From Thiosocius sp963808165 (lineage in GTDB: Bacteria; Pseudomonadota; Gammaproteobacteria; Chromatiales; Chromatiaceae): a stretch of 64,000 bases of DNA. Below the pieces are notes generated by a model. It made no database searches. It saw nothing but the letters and a program-made list of their open reading frames with translations, and was not told the DNA's origin. The first letter of the stretch is position 1, and every line of letters begins with the position of its first letter. This document shows positions 53,572 through 62,500 of the stretch, piece by piece. The stretch covers positions 504,863 to 568,862 of the forward strand of contig CAWEET010000021.1 of assembly GCA_963808165.1 (NCBI GenBank), given 5' to 3'. The translations under genes were made by a program, and so were the position numbers.

Positions 53572-55644
53572 TCAGCGCTTCGATGTCCGGCTGCCGGAAT
53601 CGAGTCTGTCGAAGGCCTCTCCCCTGGCCTCGAAGGCCTGCAGTTGCTCGGCAATGCTTTCCGCGTCCTCGATGATTTCGGGTTCTGTCTTTAGCCATAC
53701 CTTGAATCTTGTCCCCACCCCGGGTCGCGACGCAACGCTGATGTCACCGCCGTAGCGCCTGACCAGTCCATAGCTGACCGACAGCCCGAGCCCGGTGCCT
53801 TCGCCCTCTCGTCGGGTGCTGTAGAAGGGGTTGAATATCTGGCTGCGTTGATCCTCGTCCATGCCGGAGCCATTGTCGGTCACGCTGATACAGACACCGA
53901 GGTCGTCCCAGTCGACGCTGCTCAGTGTGATCTCGCCGCCCACATCGGGCAGGGCATGCACGGCGTTGCTGACCAGATTGACCAGGACCTGCTGCAGTTC
54001 CTGTTCGTTGATCGTGACGGGTTGCGTCGCATCCAGCTCCAGTTTCAGCCGGAACGCTCGGTTCTTCTGCATGTGCGTGATCAACGCGGTGGTATCCCGG
54101 ATCACCTGGTTGACGTCGAGCTGCGCGAGGTAGCCCGCATACTCGTCCGGCCGGGCGTATTTCACCAGCTTCTCGATGATCGCCTGGATGCGGTAGATCT
54201 GTTCGATGATCAGATCGATCTCCGGCCGAACCGGATCGAGCCGGTCGCCGAGCTGTGCGACCAGGACATCGAGATTGCCCAGCATCACCTGCGTTGGATT
54301 GTTGATCTCGTGCGCGACACCGGCGGTCAACTCGCCGAGCGCCGCGAGCTTCTCGGCAGTCACCAGTTTGCGCCGCGTCTCGCGCAGCACATTGATGGTG
54401 CGCTGCAGTTCGTCATTGCGCTGCTGCAACTCGGTGGTGCGCTCGTCGACCTTCTCCTCGAGTTGCGCGCCCCAGGTCTGCAACTGTGCGGTCTGTTGTT
54501 CGATCCGGTCGAGCATGGCATCGAACTCGTGGGCGAGTTCGGCCAGCTCGTCCCGGCTCTCGACCTTGCCGACGCGCAGTGACTGGTCGAGGTGGGTCGC
54601 ACGGACGACCCGTGACATCTTCTCCACCGGTCGGAATATCGATTTCGCGCCGCGAACGGCCAGCGCGGCGTACAGGGCCAACAGGCCGACCAACAGCAAC
54701 AGGGCCAGGCCCAGCGCCTTCCACAGCGCGGTTCGGAACGGCGCCTCCAGGTAGCCGGCATACAAAATGCCGACGCGATCGCCGTTGATGTCGACGATGG
54801 GCTCGTAAGCGGAGATGTACCAGTCGTTCACCACGAAGGCGCGGTTGATCCAGGTCTCGCCTTTGTCCAGTACCGCGCGTCTCACCTCCTGTGAGACGCG
54901 CGTGCCCAGCGCGCGCTCGCCGGCCTGCCGTGGCACGTTGGTCGATATGCGCACATCGTCCAGGAACACGGTCACGGTGCCGATGCTCCCGGCCGGCAGA
55001 CTGCCGGGGCCATACACCAGGTCGCGAATCGCATCGACAAAGGTGAAGTTGTTGTTCAGCAGGACCCCGCCGTCGAGCACGCCTTCGACCCTGCCATCGG
55101 CATTGGTTACCGGATGGCGCGCACGGATCAACATGGCGCGGTCCTCCATCGTGCGTTGCGTGGGACTTGCGCGCCGGGTCTGGATCAGCGGCAGCCTCAC
55201 CGACGCCGCCAGCGCCGGATCCAGGGCCTCCAGTTCGCGCGCTTCGAACAGCTCGATCCCGACCCCGGGCGAGGCATGATCCGCCTCGTCGAGATCCGTG
55301 ACCGGTATCAACCGCAGATAGCTGAACGCCGCCTCGCGTTCCACCTGCGCGATCAGCTGCTGCATTCCGGCTTGGTCGCCTGTGGCCAGCGCGCTGCGAA
55401 ACCGGTAGGAATCGCTCAGGCGCGCGAGCCGGTCCAGATGATCGCGCTGGATGCGTTCGAACAGGTCGTGCGCGACCGCGAGATCGGTGTTGACCTTGAT
55501 GTAAAGTTGTTCATAGGTGAAGGAGGCTCCCCAGACGGTCAGGCCGGCCAGGGCCAGCGGCAAGACCAGGGCGAGCGGCAACAATGCGAGCGTGAGCAGC
55601 TTGCGGCGCACACTGCCGCGTATCCCCTGTCCCTTCGCGCGCAT
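53572..55644 (-). CDS. Sensor histidine kinase with extracytoplasmic Cache-like domain
   Basis: 690 residues. Helix about 15-38, a large extracytoplasmic region about 40-305 of double-Cache type (K-G-E-T-W-I-N-R-A-F, Y-E-P-I-V-D-I-N-G-D-R-V-G), helix about 308-330, and HAMP about 333-385. A coiled coil follows, then HisKA with H445 in A-G-V-A-H-E-I-N-N-P-T, and HATPase with N-L-V-S-N-A and G-T-G-L-G-L-S. Cache kinases sense small extracellular ligands. The cognate regulator gene is 29 bases upstream in the same unit. Confidence 0.95.
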   Translation of the reverse strand: MRAKGQGIRGSVRRKLLTLALLPLALVLPLALAGLTVWGASFTYEQLYIKVNTDLAVAHDLFERIQRDHLDRLARLSDSYRFRSALATGDQAGMQQLIAQVEREAAFSYLRLIPVTDLDEADHASPGVGIELFEARELEALDPALAASVRLPLIQTRRASPTQRTMEDRAMLIRARHPVTNADGRVEGVLDGGVLLNNNFTFVDAIRDLVYGPGSLPAGSIGTVTVFLDDVRISTNVPRQAGERALGTRVSQEVRRAVLDKGETWINRAFVVNDWYISAYEPIVDINGDRVGILYAGYLEAPFRTALWKALGLALLLLVGLLALYAALAVRGAKSIFRPVEKMSRVVRATHLDQSLRVGKVESRDELAELAHEFDAMLDRIEQQTAQLQTWGAQLEEKVDERTTELQQRNDELQRTINVLRETRRKLVTAEKLAALGELTAGVAHEINNPTQVMLGNLDVLVAQLGDRLDPVRPEIDLIIEQIYRIQAIIEKLVKYARPDEYAGYLAQLDVNQVIRDTTALITHMQKNRAFRLKLELDATQPVTINEQELQQVLVNLVSNAVHALPDVGGEITLSSVDWDDLGVCISVTDNGSGMDEDQRSQIFNPFYSTRREGEGTGLGLSVSYGLVRRYGGDISVASRPGVGTRFKVWLKTEPEIIEDAESIAEQLQAFEARGEAFDRLDSGSRTSKR

Positions 55645-55673
55645 GGTCCACTAGTGTCCTGCGGTGCCGCAAC

Positions 55674-57092
55674 TCAAGTACCGACGCCCCAGGCGTGACA
55701 TTTCCTTTCGAGCGTCTTGCGCGACACGGCCAGGCGGCGCGCAGCGGCTGACTTGTTGCCCTGTTCCATGTCGAGCACGCGCAGGATGTGTCTGCGTTCC
55801 ACGGTCTCCAGGGTCAGGTCGTCGTCCTCGCCGGCGGCATCTTCCGGCCTCGCGACGGTCGCGCAGCCGGCGAGACTCTGGCTCGGCTGATGGCTGAGCA
55901 GCAGACAGCGTTCGATCACGTTCTTCAGTTCGCGGATGTTGCCCGGCCAGTCGTACTCGGCCAGGCGCTGCACTTCGGACTCGGGGATCTGCGGGACCGG
56001 CATACCCAGGTCAGCCGCGATGCTGGCGGCGAAGTGTCCGATCAGCTCCGGCAGATCCTGAACGCGTTCGCGCAGCGCCGGCATTCGCAGACTCAGCACG
56101 TTGAGCCGGTAATAAAGGTCTTCGCGGAAATTGCCGGCGTCCACCTCGGCCTTCAGGTCGCGGTTGGTTGCGGCGATGATCCGCACGTCGACCGGCGTCT
56201 CGCGGTTACCACCGACCGGTCGCACGGCGCGGTCTTCCATCACGCGCAGCAGGCGGGTCTGCATCGCCAGCGGCATTTCACCGATCTCGTCGAGAAACAG
56301 CGTGCCGCCGTCGGCATAAGAGAACAGGCCCTCGCGGGCCTTCACCGCACCCGTGAAGGCCCCCTTGGTGTGTCCGAACAGTTCGCTTTCCAGCAGTTCC
56401 GCCTGCATGGCGCCACAGTTGATCGGCACAAAGGAGCCGCGGCGTCCGCTGAACCTGTGGATCGCGCGCGCGGCCAGCTCCTTGCCGGTGCCCGATTCAC
56501 CGTGGATCAGCACCGTCGATGGCATTGGTGCAACCCGTTGGATGACATCGCACACGCCGCGAATCAAATCGCAGGAACCGATGATGCCGCTGCCGTCGTG
56601 TATCTGCTCGACCTGGCGACGCAGCAGATAGTTCTCTTTCTGCAGTCGCTGGCGTTCCAGGCAGCGATCCACCGCCGTCTGCATCTGCTCCATACGGAAC
56701 GGTTTGAGAATGAAATCCGAGGCGCCGGCGCGCAGTGCGTTGATTGCGGTCTGCAGGTCGGCATGGGCGGTCATGAAGACGACCGGCATGATCTGGTTCT
56801 GATCCCGGAGCTGGGTTACCCATTCGACACCGGAGCGTCCGGGCAATCGGATATCCGAGATGAGCAGATCGAAATGGCAGCGTTTGAGCAACTCATCGGC
56901 CGCATCCGCATCGGCCGCGGTCTCGACCAGACTGAATCGCGCCCCCAGCCCTTTTTGCAGGAAGCTCAAGATCCCGGGTTCGTCGTCCACGATCAGCACC
57001 GAGCTCAGCCGTTTGCCGGTTTCGTTCTTCTCTTCGGGCTCGGCCTTCGGCGCTGTCAGGTCTGATTGCAGTGTCTCTGTCGTGCAAGCCAT
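55674..57092 (-). CDS. Sigma-54-dependent response regulator (NtrC type)
   Basis: 472 residues. Receiver domain with phosphoacceptor D80 (I-S-D-I-R-L-P-G). AAA+ domain with Walker A G-E-S-G-T-G-K-E at about 198-205 and the sigma-54-contacting G-A-F-T-G-A at 244-249. A Fis-type helix-turn-helix lies at the C-terminus (L-D-M-E-Q-G-N-K-S-A-A-A-R-R-L-A-V-S). All parts needed to open RpoN promoters are intact. With four such promoters in this region, the fdh and cofactor genes are its likely targets. Co-transcribed with its kinase. Confidence 0.96.
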   Translation of the reverse strand: MACTTETLQSDLTAPKAEPEEKNETGKRLSSVLIVDDEPGILSFLQKGLGARFSLVETAADADAADELLKRCHFDLLISDIRLPGRSGVEWVTQLRDQNQIMPVVFMTAHADLQTAINALRAGASDFILKPFRMEQMQTAVDRCLERQRLQKENYLLRRQVEQIHDGSGIIGSCDLIRGVCDVIQRVAPMPSTVLIHGESGTGKELAARAIHRFSGRRGSFVPINCGAMQAELLESELFGHTKGAFTGAVKAREGLFSYADGGTLFLDEIGEMPLAMQTRLLRVMEDRAVRPVGGNRETPVDVRIIAATNRDLKAEVDAGNFREDLYYRLNVLSLRMPALRERVQDLPELIGHFAASIAADLGMPVPQIPESEVQRLAEYDWPGNIRELKNVIERCLLLSHQPSQSLAGCATVARPEDAAGEDDDLTLETVERRHILRVLDMEQGNKSAAARRLAVSRKTLERKCHAWGVGT

Positions 57093-57480
57093 GATTGCTG
57101 TCTTATGGTCTGATTCTGGTTATGCCTACGGTTTCGCCGATCCCCGGTAAAAAACGGAAACAAGACAGCAAATCGCCAGGGATGGCAGCGGGTCTTCTCG
57201 GCGGTTGACCCATTCTGTCTCCAGAGTCTAGCGAACTCTGGTACATTCTGTCGCGCCAAGCCTAGGACAAATACGATGGATCTCTGCGGGCATCCGATCG
57301 TATCGGGTCGATCGCCCCTGACATCAGGACCGGCGCCGCGGCGAGCCGGCCCTGGAGGCTCGACTGCCGGCCAGCCGTGGCAGACGCTGCTGCATTGAGC
57401 ACGCCGGCGCCCTGTGAGATGGCCGATGATCCGACGAGACAGGTGCCATTGCGATTCGGGTCAGGTAATGTCGGCCGGGC
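57093..57480. other. Intergenic region between the sigma-54 regulator and mobA
   Basis: No gene recognised. It holds two ATTCTGTC direct repeats near 57212 and 57245, a GACAAAT at 57266-57272, and a degenerate dispersed-repeat core at 57350-57395 (CCCTGGAGGCTCGACTGCCGG, then CCGTGGCAGACGCTGCTGCA). The promoter of the regulator operon should lie at the left end. No -24/-12 site was seen there. Confidence 0.45.
57266..57272. promoter_or_regulatory. GACAAAT, candidate activator half-site
   Basis: CTAGGACAAAT resembles CTAGACAAATTG (inverse of the site at 45045) and CTGGGACAAATTG (inverse of 48851). It is 210 bases upstream of the mobA -24 box and 170 bases upstream of the regulator gene, so it could serve either. 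Confidence 0.4.
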
Positions 57481-57496
57481 TGGCACTCGATTTGCA
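57481..57496 (+). promoter_or_regulatory. Sigma-54 promoter of mobA-mobB-moeA (perfect consensus)
   Basis: TGGCAC-TCGAT-TTGCA matches the consensus TGGCAC-N5-TTGCW at every fixed position. Transcription would start near 57508, giving a leader of about 217 bases before mobA. A short frame (ATG 57597 to TGA 57728) ends in an ATGA overlap with mobA and might be a coupled leader ORF, but nothing else supports it. Confidence 0.75.
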
Positions 57497-57724
57497 GACC
57501 GCTGGTTCTCGAGCGCGCAGGCGGCGACCACGCAGTGCGTTGGACTGCTCCACCGGTTTCTTGAGTGATGCTTCACCAGTGATTAAGTATGTACTGATGC
57601 GTTTAGCCAGCACTGCATGCACGGGTCTGCTCGATCCGGTCTTTGCCGAGGCGCGCGGCCTGGGAACCCGGCAGCGGGTATTGTCCCGCTGCCTCGTCGG
57701 GCGCGAACTGCTGGAGGCCTGCCG

Positions 57725-58324
57725 ATGATCGAAGCGAACGATATCACCGCGCTGGTGCTGGCCGGTGGTAAGAGCCGCCGCATGGGGGGGCGTGACAAGG
57801 GCCTGTTGCCGTTCGGTGACGGCGTGTTGATCGGTCACGTGCTCGAAGCGGTCTTGCCCCAGGTTGCTGACCTGCTGATCAGTGCAAACCGCAACCAGGA
57901 CGACTATCGGCGGTTTGGCCACCCGGTGCTGGCCGATCCTCTCGAGGGTTATCAGGGGCCACTGGCCGGATTCCTGGCCGGCCTCGAGTACATGCGGACC
58001 GGCTACCTGCTGACGCTGCCATGCGATGGTCCGGTCGTGGTGCGGGATCTGGCTCGGCGCCTCGCCAGTGGGCTTGCCGAGGCCGATGCCGATATCGCCG
58101 TTGCGCATGACGGCCGTCGACTGCAGCCGGTCTATGCCTTGCTGCATCGCAGCGTGTTGCCGGACCTGCGCCTCGCCTTGCAGGAGGGAGAGCGCAAGAT
58201 TGATCGCTGGTATCCGCGGCATCGTTGGGTCACGGTGGATTTCAGCGACGTCCCGGAGCAGTTCAGTAACATCAATACGCCGGAAGACTATGCGAGCGCC
58301 GGCGGATCAGCTTTGCAGGGGTAG
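57725..58324 (+). CDS. mobA: Molybdenum cofactor guanylyltransferase
   Basis: 199 residues. The nucleotide-binding signature L-V-L-A-G-G-K-S-R-R-M-G-G-R-D-K-G begins near residue 10. G-Y-Q-G-P-L-A-G and L-P-C-D-G-P are family motifs. The usual LPCDxP aspartate is kept. It attaches GMP to molybdopterin, making the bis-MGD cofactor that formate dehydrogenase needs. GGAGG lies ten bases before the ATG. mobB follows after three bases. Confidence 0.96.
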   Translation: MIEANDITALVLAGGKSRRMGGRDKGLLPFGDGVLIGHVLEAVLPQVADLLISANRNQDDYRRFGHPVLADPLEGYQGPLAGFLAGLEYMRTGYLLTLPCDGPVVVRDLARRLASGLAEADADIAVAHDGRRLQPVYALLHRSVLPDLRLALQEGERKIDRWYPRHRWVTVDFSDVPEQFSNINTPEDYASAGGSALQG

Positions 58325-58327
58325 GCC

Positions 58328-58909
58328 ATGGGTTCGACAGCAGAGCGCATTCGCTTTCCGGTCCCTCTGATGGGCATCGCCGCCTATAGCGGTACCGGTA
58401 AGACCACGTTGCTGCTCGAGTTGTTGCCACGGCTCAAGGCTGCCGGTCTGCGCATCGCGGTGGTGAAGCATGCGCACCATTCCTTCGATATGGATCACCC
58501 GGGCAAAGACAGCTTCCGGCTGCGTGCCGCCGGCGCGGACGAAATGCTGGTGGCCGCGCGTTGCCGCATCGGTTGGATTCGCGAATGCGACGAGCAGCAG
58601 GGAGAGCCGAGTCTGAGCCAGGCGCTCGCGGTACTGGACCCTTCGCGGCTCGACCTGGTGCTGGTCGAGGGCTTCAAGGCGGAGCCGTTCCCGAAGATAG
58701 AACTGCATCGCGCGGCGTTGCACAAACCGCTGCTGTTTCCCGGCGACCCCAACATCGTGGCGATTGCGACCGACGATCTGGCGCCGGCGGTCGATCCGGG
58801 CGAACTGCCACACCTTTCCATCAACCGGCCCGACGAGATAGCGGCCTTCATTCAGCATTACATTGGCCGGGGCACTCGAAACGGGGCCGGTCTGGCCCAT
58901 CAGCGGTAG
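58328..58909 (+). CDS. mobB: Molybdopterin-guanine dinucleotide biosynthesis adaptor MobB
   Basis: 193 residues. P-loop Y-S-G-T-G-K-T-T-L near residue 20, V-K-H-A-H-H-S-F-D and D-K/H-P-G-K-D-S-F-R motifs, and the Walker-B-like L-V-L-V-E-G-F-K. A GTP-binding partner of MobA, helpful but not essential in bacteria studied. The moeA start follows after seven bases. Confidence 0.95.
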   Translation: MGSTAERIRFPVPLMGIAAYSGTGKTTLLLELLPRLKAAGLRIAVVKHAHHSFDMDHPGKDSFRLRAAGADEMLVAARCRIGWIRECDEQQGEPSLSQALAVLDPSRLDLVLVEGFKAEPFPKIELHRAALHKPLLFPGDPNIVAIATDDLAPAVDPGELPHLSINRPDEIAAFIQHYIGRGTRNGAGLAHQR

Positions 58910-58916
58910 GAGACCG

Positions 58917-60188
58917 ATGACAACCGTGCGTGTGAGTACCCAACCTTCCTGTGCCGATGCCTCCGATGCGTCGTCCCTCAGTGTCCGGCAGGCGCAGGCG
59001 GCGATCCGCAATGCCCTGCGGCCGATCGACAGTGTCGAGCAGGTACCGGTGCGCAGCGCGTTGGGGCGGGTGCTGGGGGCGGACTGCGTCTCGCCGGTCG
59101 ATGTGCCCGGCCACACCAACTCGGCGATGGACGGCTATGCGCTGTCCGGCAGCGATCTCCCCGCCGATGGTGTGCGCGAGTACCGCGTAACGGCGACCGC
59201 GTTGGCCGGCCAGACGATCGCCGAACGCTGCGCAAAGGGTCAGTGCGTGCGCATCATGACCGGGGCGCCGATGCCGCCGGGCACCGACACCGTGGTCATG
59301 CAGGAGCAGGCCGAGGTCCTCGACGGCGGCCGGGTCAGAATCGATGCGCGCCACAGGGCGGGTCAGAATGTGCGTCAGGCCGGGGAAGACATCGCCGCCG
59401 GGTCGCCGGTCTTCGAGGCCGGCCGGTTTCTGCGGGCTGCCGACCTGGGCGTGCTGGCATCGCTGGGCTTTGCCGAATTGTGCGTGCGAACCAAACCCAG
59501 GGTCGCCTTCTTTTCCACCGGCGATGAACTGCGCTCGATCGGCGAGCCGCTGGCCGAGGGCGAGATCTACGACAGCAATCGTTACAGCCTGCACGCGCTG
59601 CTGGCCGAGATGCCGGTCGACATGATCGATCTCGGTGTCGTCCGGGACGATCCCGACGCCCTGCGGCAGGCGTTTTCCCGGGCAGCCGCGTTGGCCGACG
59701 TGGTCGTGACGTCCGGCGGCGTGTCGGTCGGTGAGGCCGACTATACCAAGCAGGTGCTCGAAGGCCTCGGTGAAATGGCCTTCTGGACGCTCGCGATGAA
59801 GCCGGGGCGCCCGCTCACCTTCGGTCGCATCGGCACGGCGATGTTCTTCGGCCTGCCCGGCAATCCCGTGGCGGTGATGCTGACCTTCCACCAATTCGTG
59901 CGCCCGGCGCTGCGCTGCCTGGCCAGCGGCCACTGGCCGCGGCCGTTGATCGTCGAGGCGCGGTCGCGGGGGGCGTTGAACAAGCGTCCGGGGCGGGTCG
60001 AATTCGTCCGCGGGATTCTGGATTACGATGCCGACGGTCGGCTCACGGTCGGCCCCTCGGGTGCCCAGGGGTCCGGCATCCTCACCTCGATGAGTCGCGC
60101 CAACTGCTACATCGTGCTTGCCGAGGAATGCGCCGGCGTCGCCGAGGGCGAGGTGGTGCGGGTGGAGCCGTTCAGCACGCTGCTCTAG
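58917..60188 (+). CDS. moeA: Molybdopterin molybdenumtransferase
   Basis: 423 residues. N-S-A-M-D-G-Y-A near 65, R-I-M-T-G-A-P-M-P near 112, F-F-S-T-G-D-E-L near 195, S-G-G-V-S-V-G-E-A-D-Y near 270, and G-L-P-G-N-P-V-A-V near 315. It inserts molybdate into adenylylated molybdopterin. TAGGAG lies four bases before the chosen ATG. It is the last gene of mobA-mobB-moeA. Confidence 0.96.
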   Translation: MTTVRVSTQPSCADASDASSLSVRQAQAAIRNALRPIDSVEQVPVRSALGRVLGADCVSPVDVPGHTNSAMDGYALSGSDLPADGVREYRVTATALAGQTIAERCAKGQCVRIMTGAPMPPGTDTVVMQEQAEVLDGGRVRIDARHRAGQNVRQAGEDIAAGSPVFEAGRFLRAADLGVLASLGFAELCVRTKPRVAFFSTGDELRSIGEPLAEGEIYDSNRYSLHALLAEMPVDMIDLGVVRDDPDALRQAFSRAAALADVVVTSGGVSVGEADYTKQVLEGLGEMAFWTLAMKPGRPLTFGRIGTAMFFGLPGNPVAVMLTFHQFVRPALRCLASGHWPRPLIVEARSRGALNKRPGRVEFVRGILDYDADGRLTVGPSGAQGSGILTSMSRANCYIVLAEECAGVAEGEVVRVEPFSTLL

Positions 60189-60247
60189 GGCGATATGCTT
60201 TCGCCGTGCCGGCGGGTGCCTGAAATCCACAGGAAGGGGAGGGAAAC

Positions 60248-60263
60248 TGGCTTACTCTCTGCT
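60248..60263 (+). promoter_or_regulatory. Weak -24/-12-like site before the three-gene unit
   Basis: TGGCTT-ACTCT-CTGCT keeps the GG and GC with correct spacing but has three mismatches. It lies about 115 bases before the first coiled-coil gene. It could be chance. Recorded because of the sigma-54 theme next door. Confidence 0.25.
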
Positions 60264-60379
60264 GCAAATATTGCTAGGGTCGAGAGAGTTTCGCAGGCGG
60301 GGTTTCGCCAACTACAACAAACAGGTGTACCGGCAGACGCCGGGAACATCTGGCCACCGATTCAACAAGGAGCCGATCA

Positions 60380-61564
60380 ATGACCACCACCACGAGCCCG
60401 ATGCAGTACCTGGACAAGGCAATGAATTCGCTGCACGACATGGGGCTGATCCCCTCTGACGCGGGCGGTCAGGAGGCACCGATCGTCGCGTTGCTGAACC
60501 AGATCTCCGGCCTCGACGTCGATCGTGTGGCCGCGATCGCGCGCACGCTCGACAAGGCCTCCCTGTTCAACGACGTGGTGCGCGAGCAGGTGCAGGCGAT
60601 GGAGATCGGCGAGCGCTACGAAGAGATAACCAATTCGTTCAACAGTATCCGTGACGATGCTAAGAAGATGGTCGATCAGATCGAAGACGGCCATCTGGAC
60701 ACCTTCGAGCGCATCAGCAACGTCTGGATGAAGGTCACGCGTGGCGATATCGCGAGCCGTTTCGACAAGATCAAAGAGACCTACCTGGACGTGACCGCAT
60801 CGACCAACGACCAGATTCAACGCGAGAGCAAGATCCTCGACGCCTACCAGGATTTCCGCGGTGCGCTGAAAGAGTCGGAGGTGCTGGCGCTCGAGGTGCT
60901 GAAAAAGGCCGAGGCCAAGCTGGAGGCGGCGAAAGGCGAGGTGAATGCGGCGATGCAGACCGTCGAGGGGTTCACCGGCGAGGACCTGGCGCAGCGGGCC
61001 AAGCTCGAACTGGCGCGCGACGAGAAGGTGCGCACGCTGCAGCACGAGGAAAAGCGCTACCAGATCGCCAAGGACCTGGCCGACAACCTGACCATCAGCT
61101 ACAACACCTCCGAGGTAGTGATGGCCCGCCTGCTGCAGACCACGACCGCCAAGGAGCGCGTGTATGCACAGGCGACCTCTTTCTTCGGCACCAACGAGGT
61201 CGTGCTGACCGCGTTGACCGCGTCCTTCACCGGGATGTTCGGTCTGCACGAGGGCACGCAGACCATCGAGGCGATGAAGGAGGGGGTGAGCCGTTCTCTG
61301 GAGGATCTTGCGGACGTCGGCGGCAAGGTGCAGGAAGCGGCCGTGAAGGCCGGTTACGGGCCGACCGTGCGTGCCGATGCGGTGAAGAAACTGGTCGATT
61401 CCGTGGTGAACTGGCAGGAGCGCTCGCACCAGATCATCGATGAGATGCGCACGCTGTCCACGCAGAACGCCGACGAGATCCGTGTTGCGGTCGAGGACGG
61501 CAAGCGCCGTCTGGCCGATCTGGCCGAAGACGGCAGGGGACTGGTGGTCGAGTCCGGGGCATGA
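60380..61564 (+). CDS. Unrecognised helical coiled-coil protein, first of three
   Basis: 394 residues, almost entirely helical, with no signal peptide or membrane helix. Long heptad-like segments lie at about 140-250 (A-L-K-E-S-E-V-L-A-L-E-V-L-K-K-A-E-A-K-L) and 320-390. There is a distant resemblance to TelA-type 'toxic anion resistance' proteins, but I cannot defend it. AAGGAG precedes the ATG. The stop overlaps the next start in an ATGA quartet, so the two proteins are made together. Confidence 0.7.
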   Translation: MTTTTSPMQYLDKAMNSLHDMGLIPSDAGGQEAPIVALLNQISGLDVDRVAAIARTLDKASLFNDVVREQVQAMEIGERYEEITNSFNSIRDDAKKMVDQIEDGHLDTFERISNVWMKVTRGDIASRFDKIKETYLDVTASTNDQIQRESKILDAYQDFRGALKESEVLALEVLKKAEAKLEAAKGEVNAAMQTVEGFTGEDLAQRAKLELARDEKVRTLQHEEKRYQIAKDLADNLTISYNTSEVVMARLLQTTTAKERVYAQATSFFGTNEVVLTALTASFTGMFGLHEGTQTIEAMKEGVSRSLEDLADVGGKVQEAAVKAGYGPTVRADAVKKLVDSVVNWQERSHQIIDEMRTLSTQNADEIRVAVEDGKRRLADLAEDGRGLVVESGA

Positions 61565-62490
61565 ACAGTCCGGTTGCAGCCCCGGCGGCGGACGCTGCGC
61601 CGGCCGCCGAGCGTCCACCGCTGGACGACATGATGCTCGCGATGGACGTGGTCGACACCTTGCGGCGTCGCGAGCGCCTGGTGACGCGTGAGCTGGATGA
61701 ACTCGGCCGCGAAGAGGACCTCAAGGAGCGCCTCAAGCGCATCTACCAGCAGCAGGGCATCGAGGTGCCCGATCACGTGATCGAACAGGGCGTCGCGGCG
61801 CTGCGCGAAGACCGTTTCACCTACAAGCCACCGCAGGAGGGTCTCGGTCACCGGCTGGCGATGTGGTATGTGAACCGGCGTACCTGGGGCCGGTGGCTGG
61901 GCGCCGGTCTGGCGGCGGCGGCACTCGCTGTGGGCATCTACTACTTCACGGTCGTGGCACCGGTCAGGGCCCTGCCGGGGCAGCTCGAGGAAAGGTATGC
62001 GGTGCTGACGGAGATCGCCAAGGACGACCAGGCGCGGTCCGCGGCGCAGAAGATCTACGCGACCGGCACGGCGGCATTGCAGGCCGATGACAGCGCGACG
62101 GCCGGGCAGGCCATCGAAAAGCTCGACGATCTGAAAGGGCTGCTGGAACAGGAGTATGTCGTGCAGATCGTGAACCGGCCGGGCGAGCCGTCCGGCGTCT
62201 GGCGCATACCCGACGTCAATGAGCAGGCCCGCAACTACTACGTGCTGGTCGAGGCTGTGGCAGCGTCCGGCGAGAGCCTCAGCGTGCCCGTCTACAACGA
62301 GGAAACCGGCAAGACCGACAAGGTCGAGACCTGGGGTATCAGGGTCGATGAGTCGGCTTTCGAGGCCGTGCGGCGTGACAAGCAGGACGACGGCATCATT
62401 CAGAACGACCGCTTCGGCGTTAAGTCGCGGGGTTATCTCGACCCCGAGTACGAAATGCCGAACAACGGCGGGATGATCACACGGTGGTGA
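61561..62490 (+). CDS. Single-pass membrane protein (DUF6384-like), second of three
   Basis: 309 residues. Cytoplasmic N-terminal about 115 residues with a helical segment (D-V-V-D-T-L-R-R-R-E-R-L-V-T-R-E-L), one membrane helix about 118-137, then a coiled coil. A beta-rich outer domain of about 100 residues follows, with P-V-Y-N-E-E-T-G-K-T. Resembles the DUF6384 family, from memory and without a search. It would be the membrane anchor of the trio. Confidence 0.7.
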   Translation: MNSPVAAPAADAAPAAERPPLDDMMLAMDVVDTLRRRERLVTRELDELGREEDLKERLKRIYQQQGIEVPDHVIEQGVAALREDRFTYKPPQEGLGHRLAMWYVNRRTWGRWLGAGLAAAALAVGIYYFTVVAPVRALPGQLEERYAVLTEIAKDDQARSAAQKIYATGTAALQADDSATAGQAIEKLDDLKGLLEQEYVVQIVNRPGEPSGVWRIPDVNEQARNYYVLVEAVAASGESLSVPVYNEETGKTDKVETWGIRVDESAFEAVRRDKQDDGIIQNDRFGVKSRGYLDPEYEMPNNGGMITRW

Positions 62491-62500
62491 GGAATAGCCG

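Noticed and set aside
57597..57728. Short coding frame overlapping the mobA start (ATGA)
   Set aside because: It is about 43 residues with no ribosome binding site and no recognisable sequence. It is kept only as a remark in the mobA promoter entry.
60380..61564. Calling the first gene of the last trio TelA (tellurite resistance)
   Set aside because: Only general helical similarity. I cannot point to a family signature, so no symbol was given.
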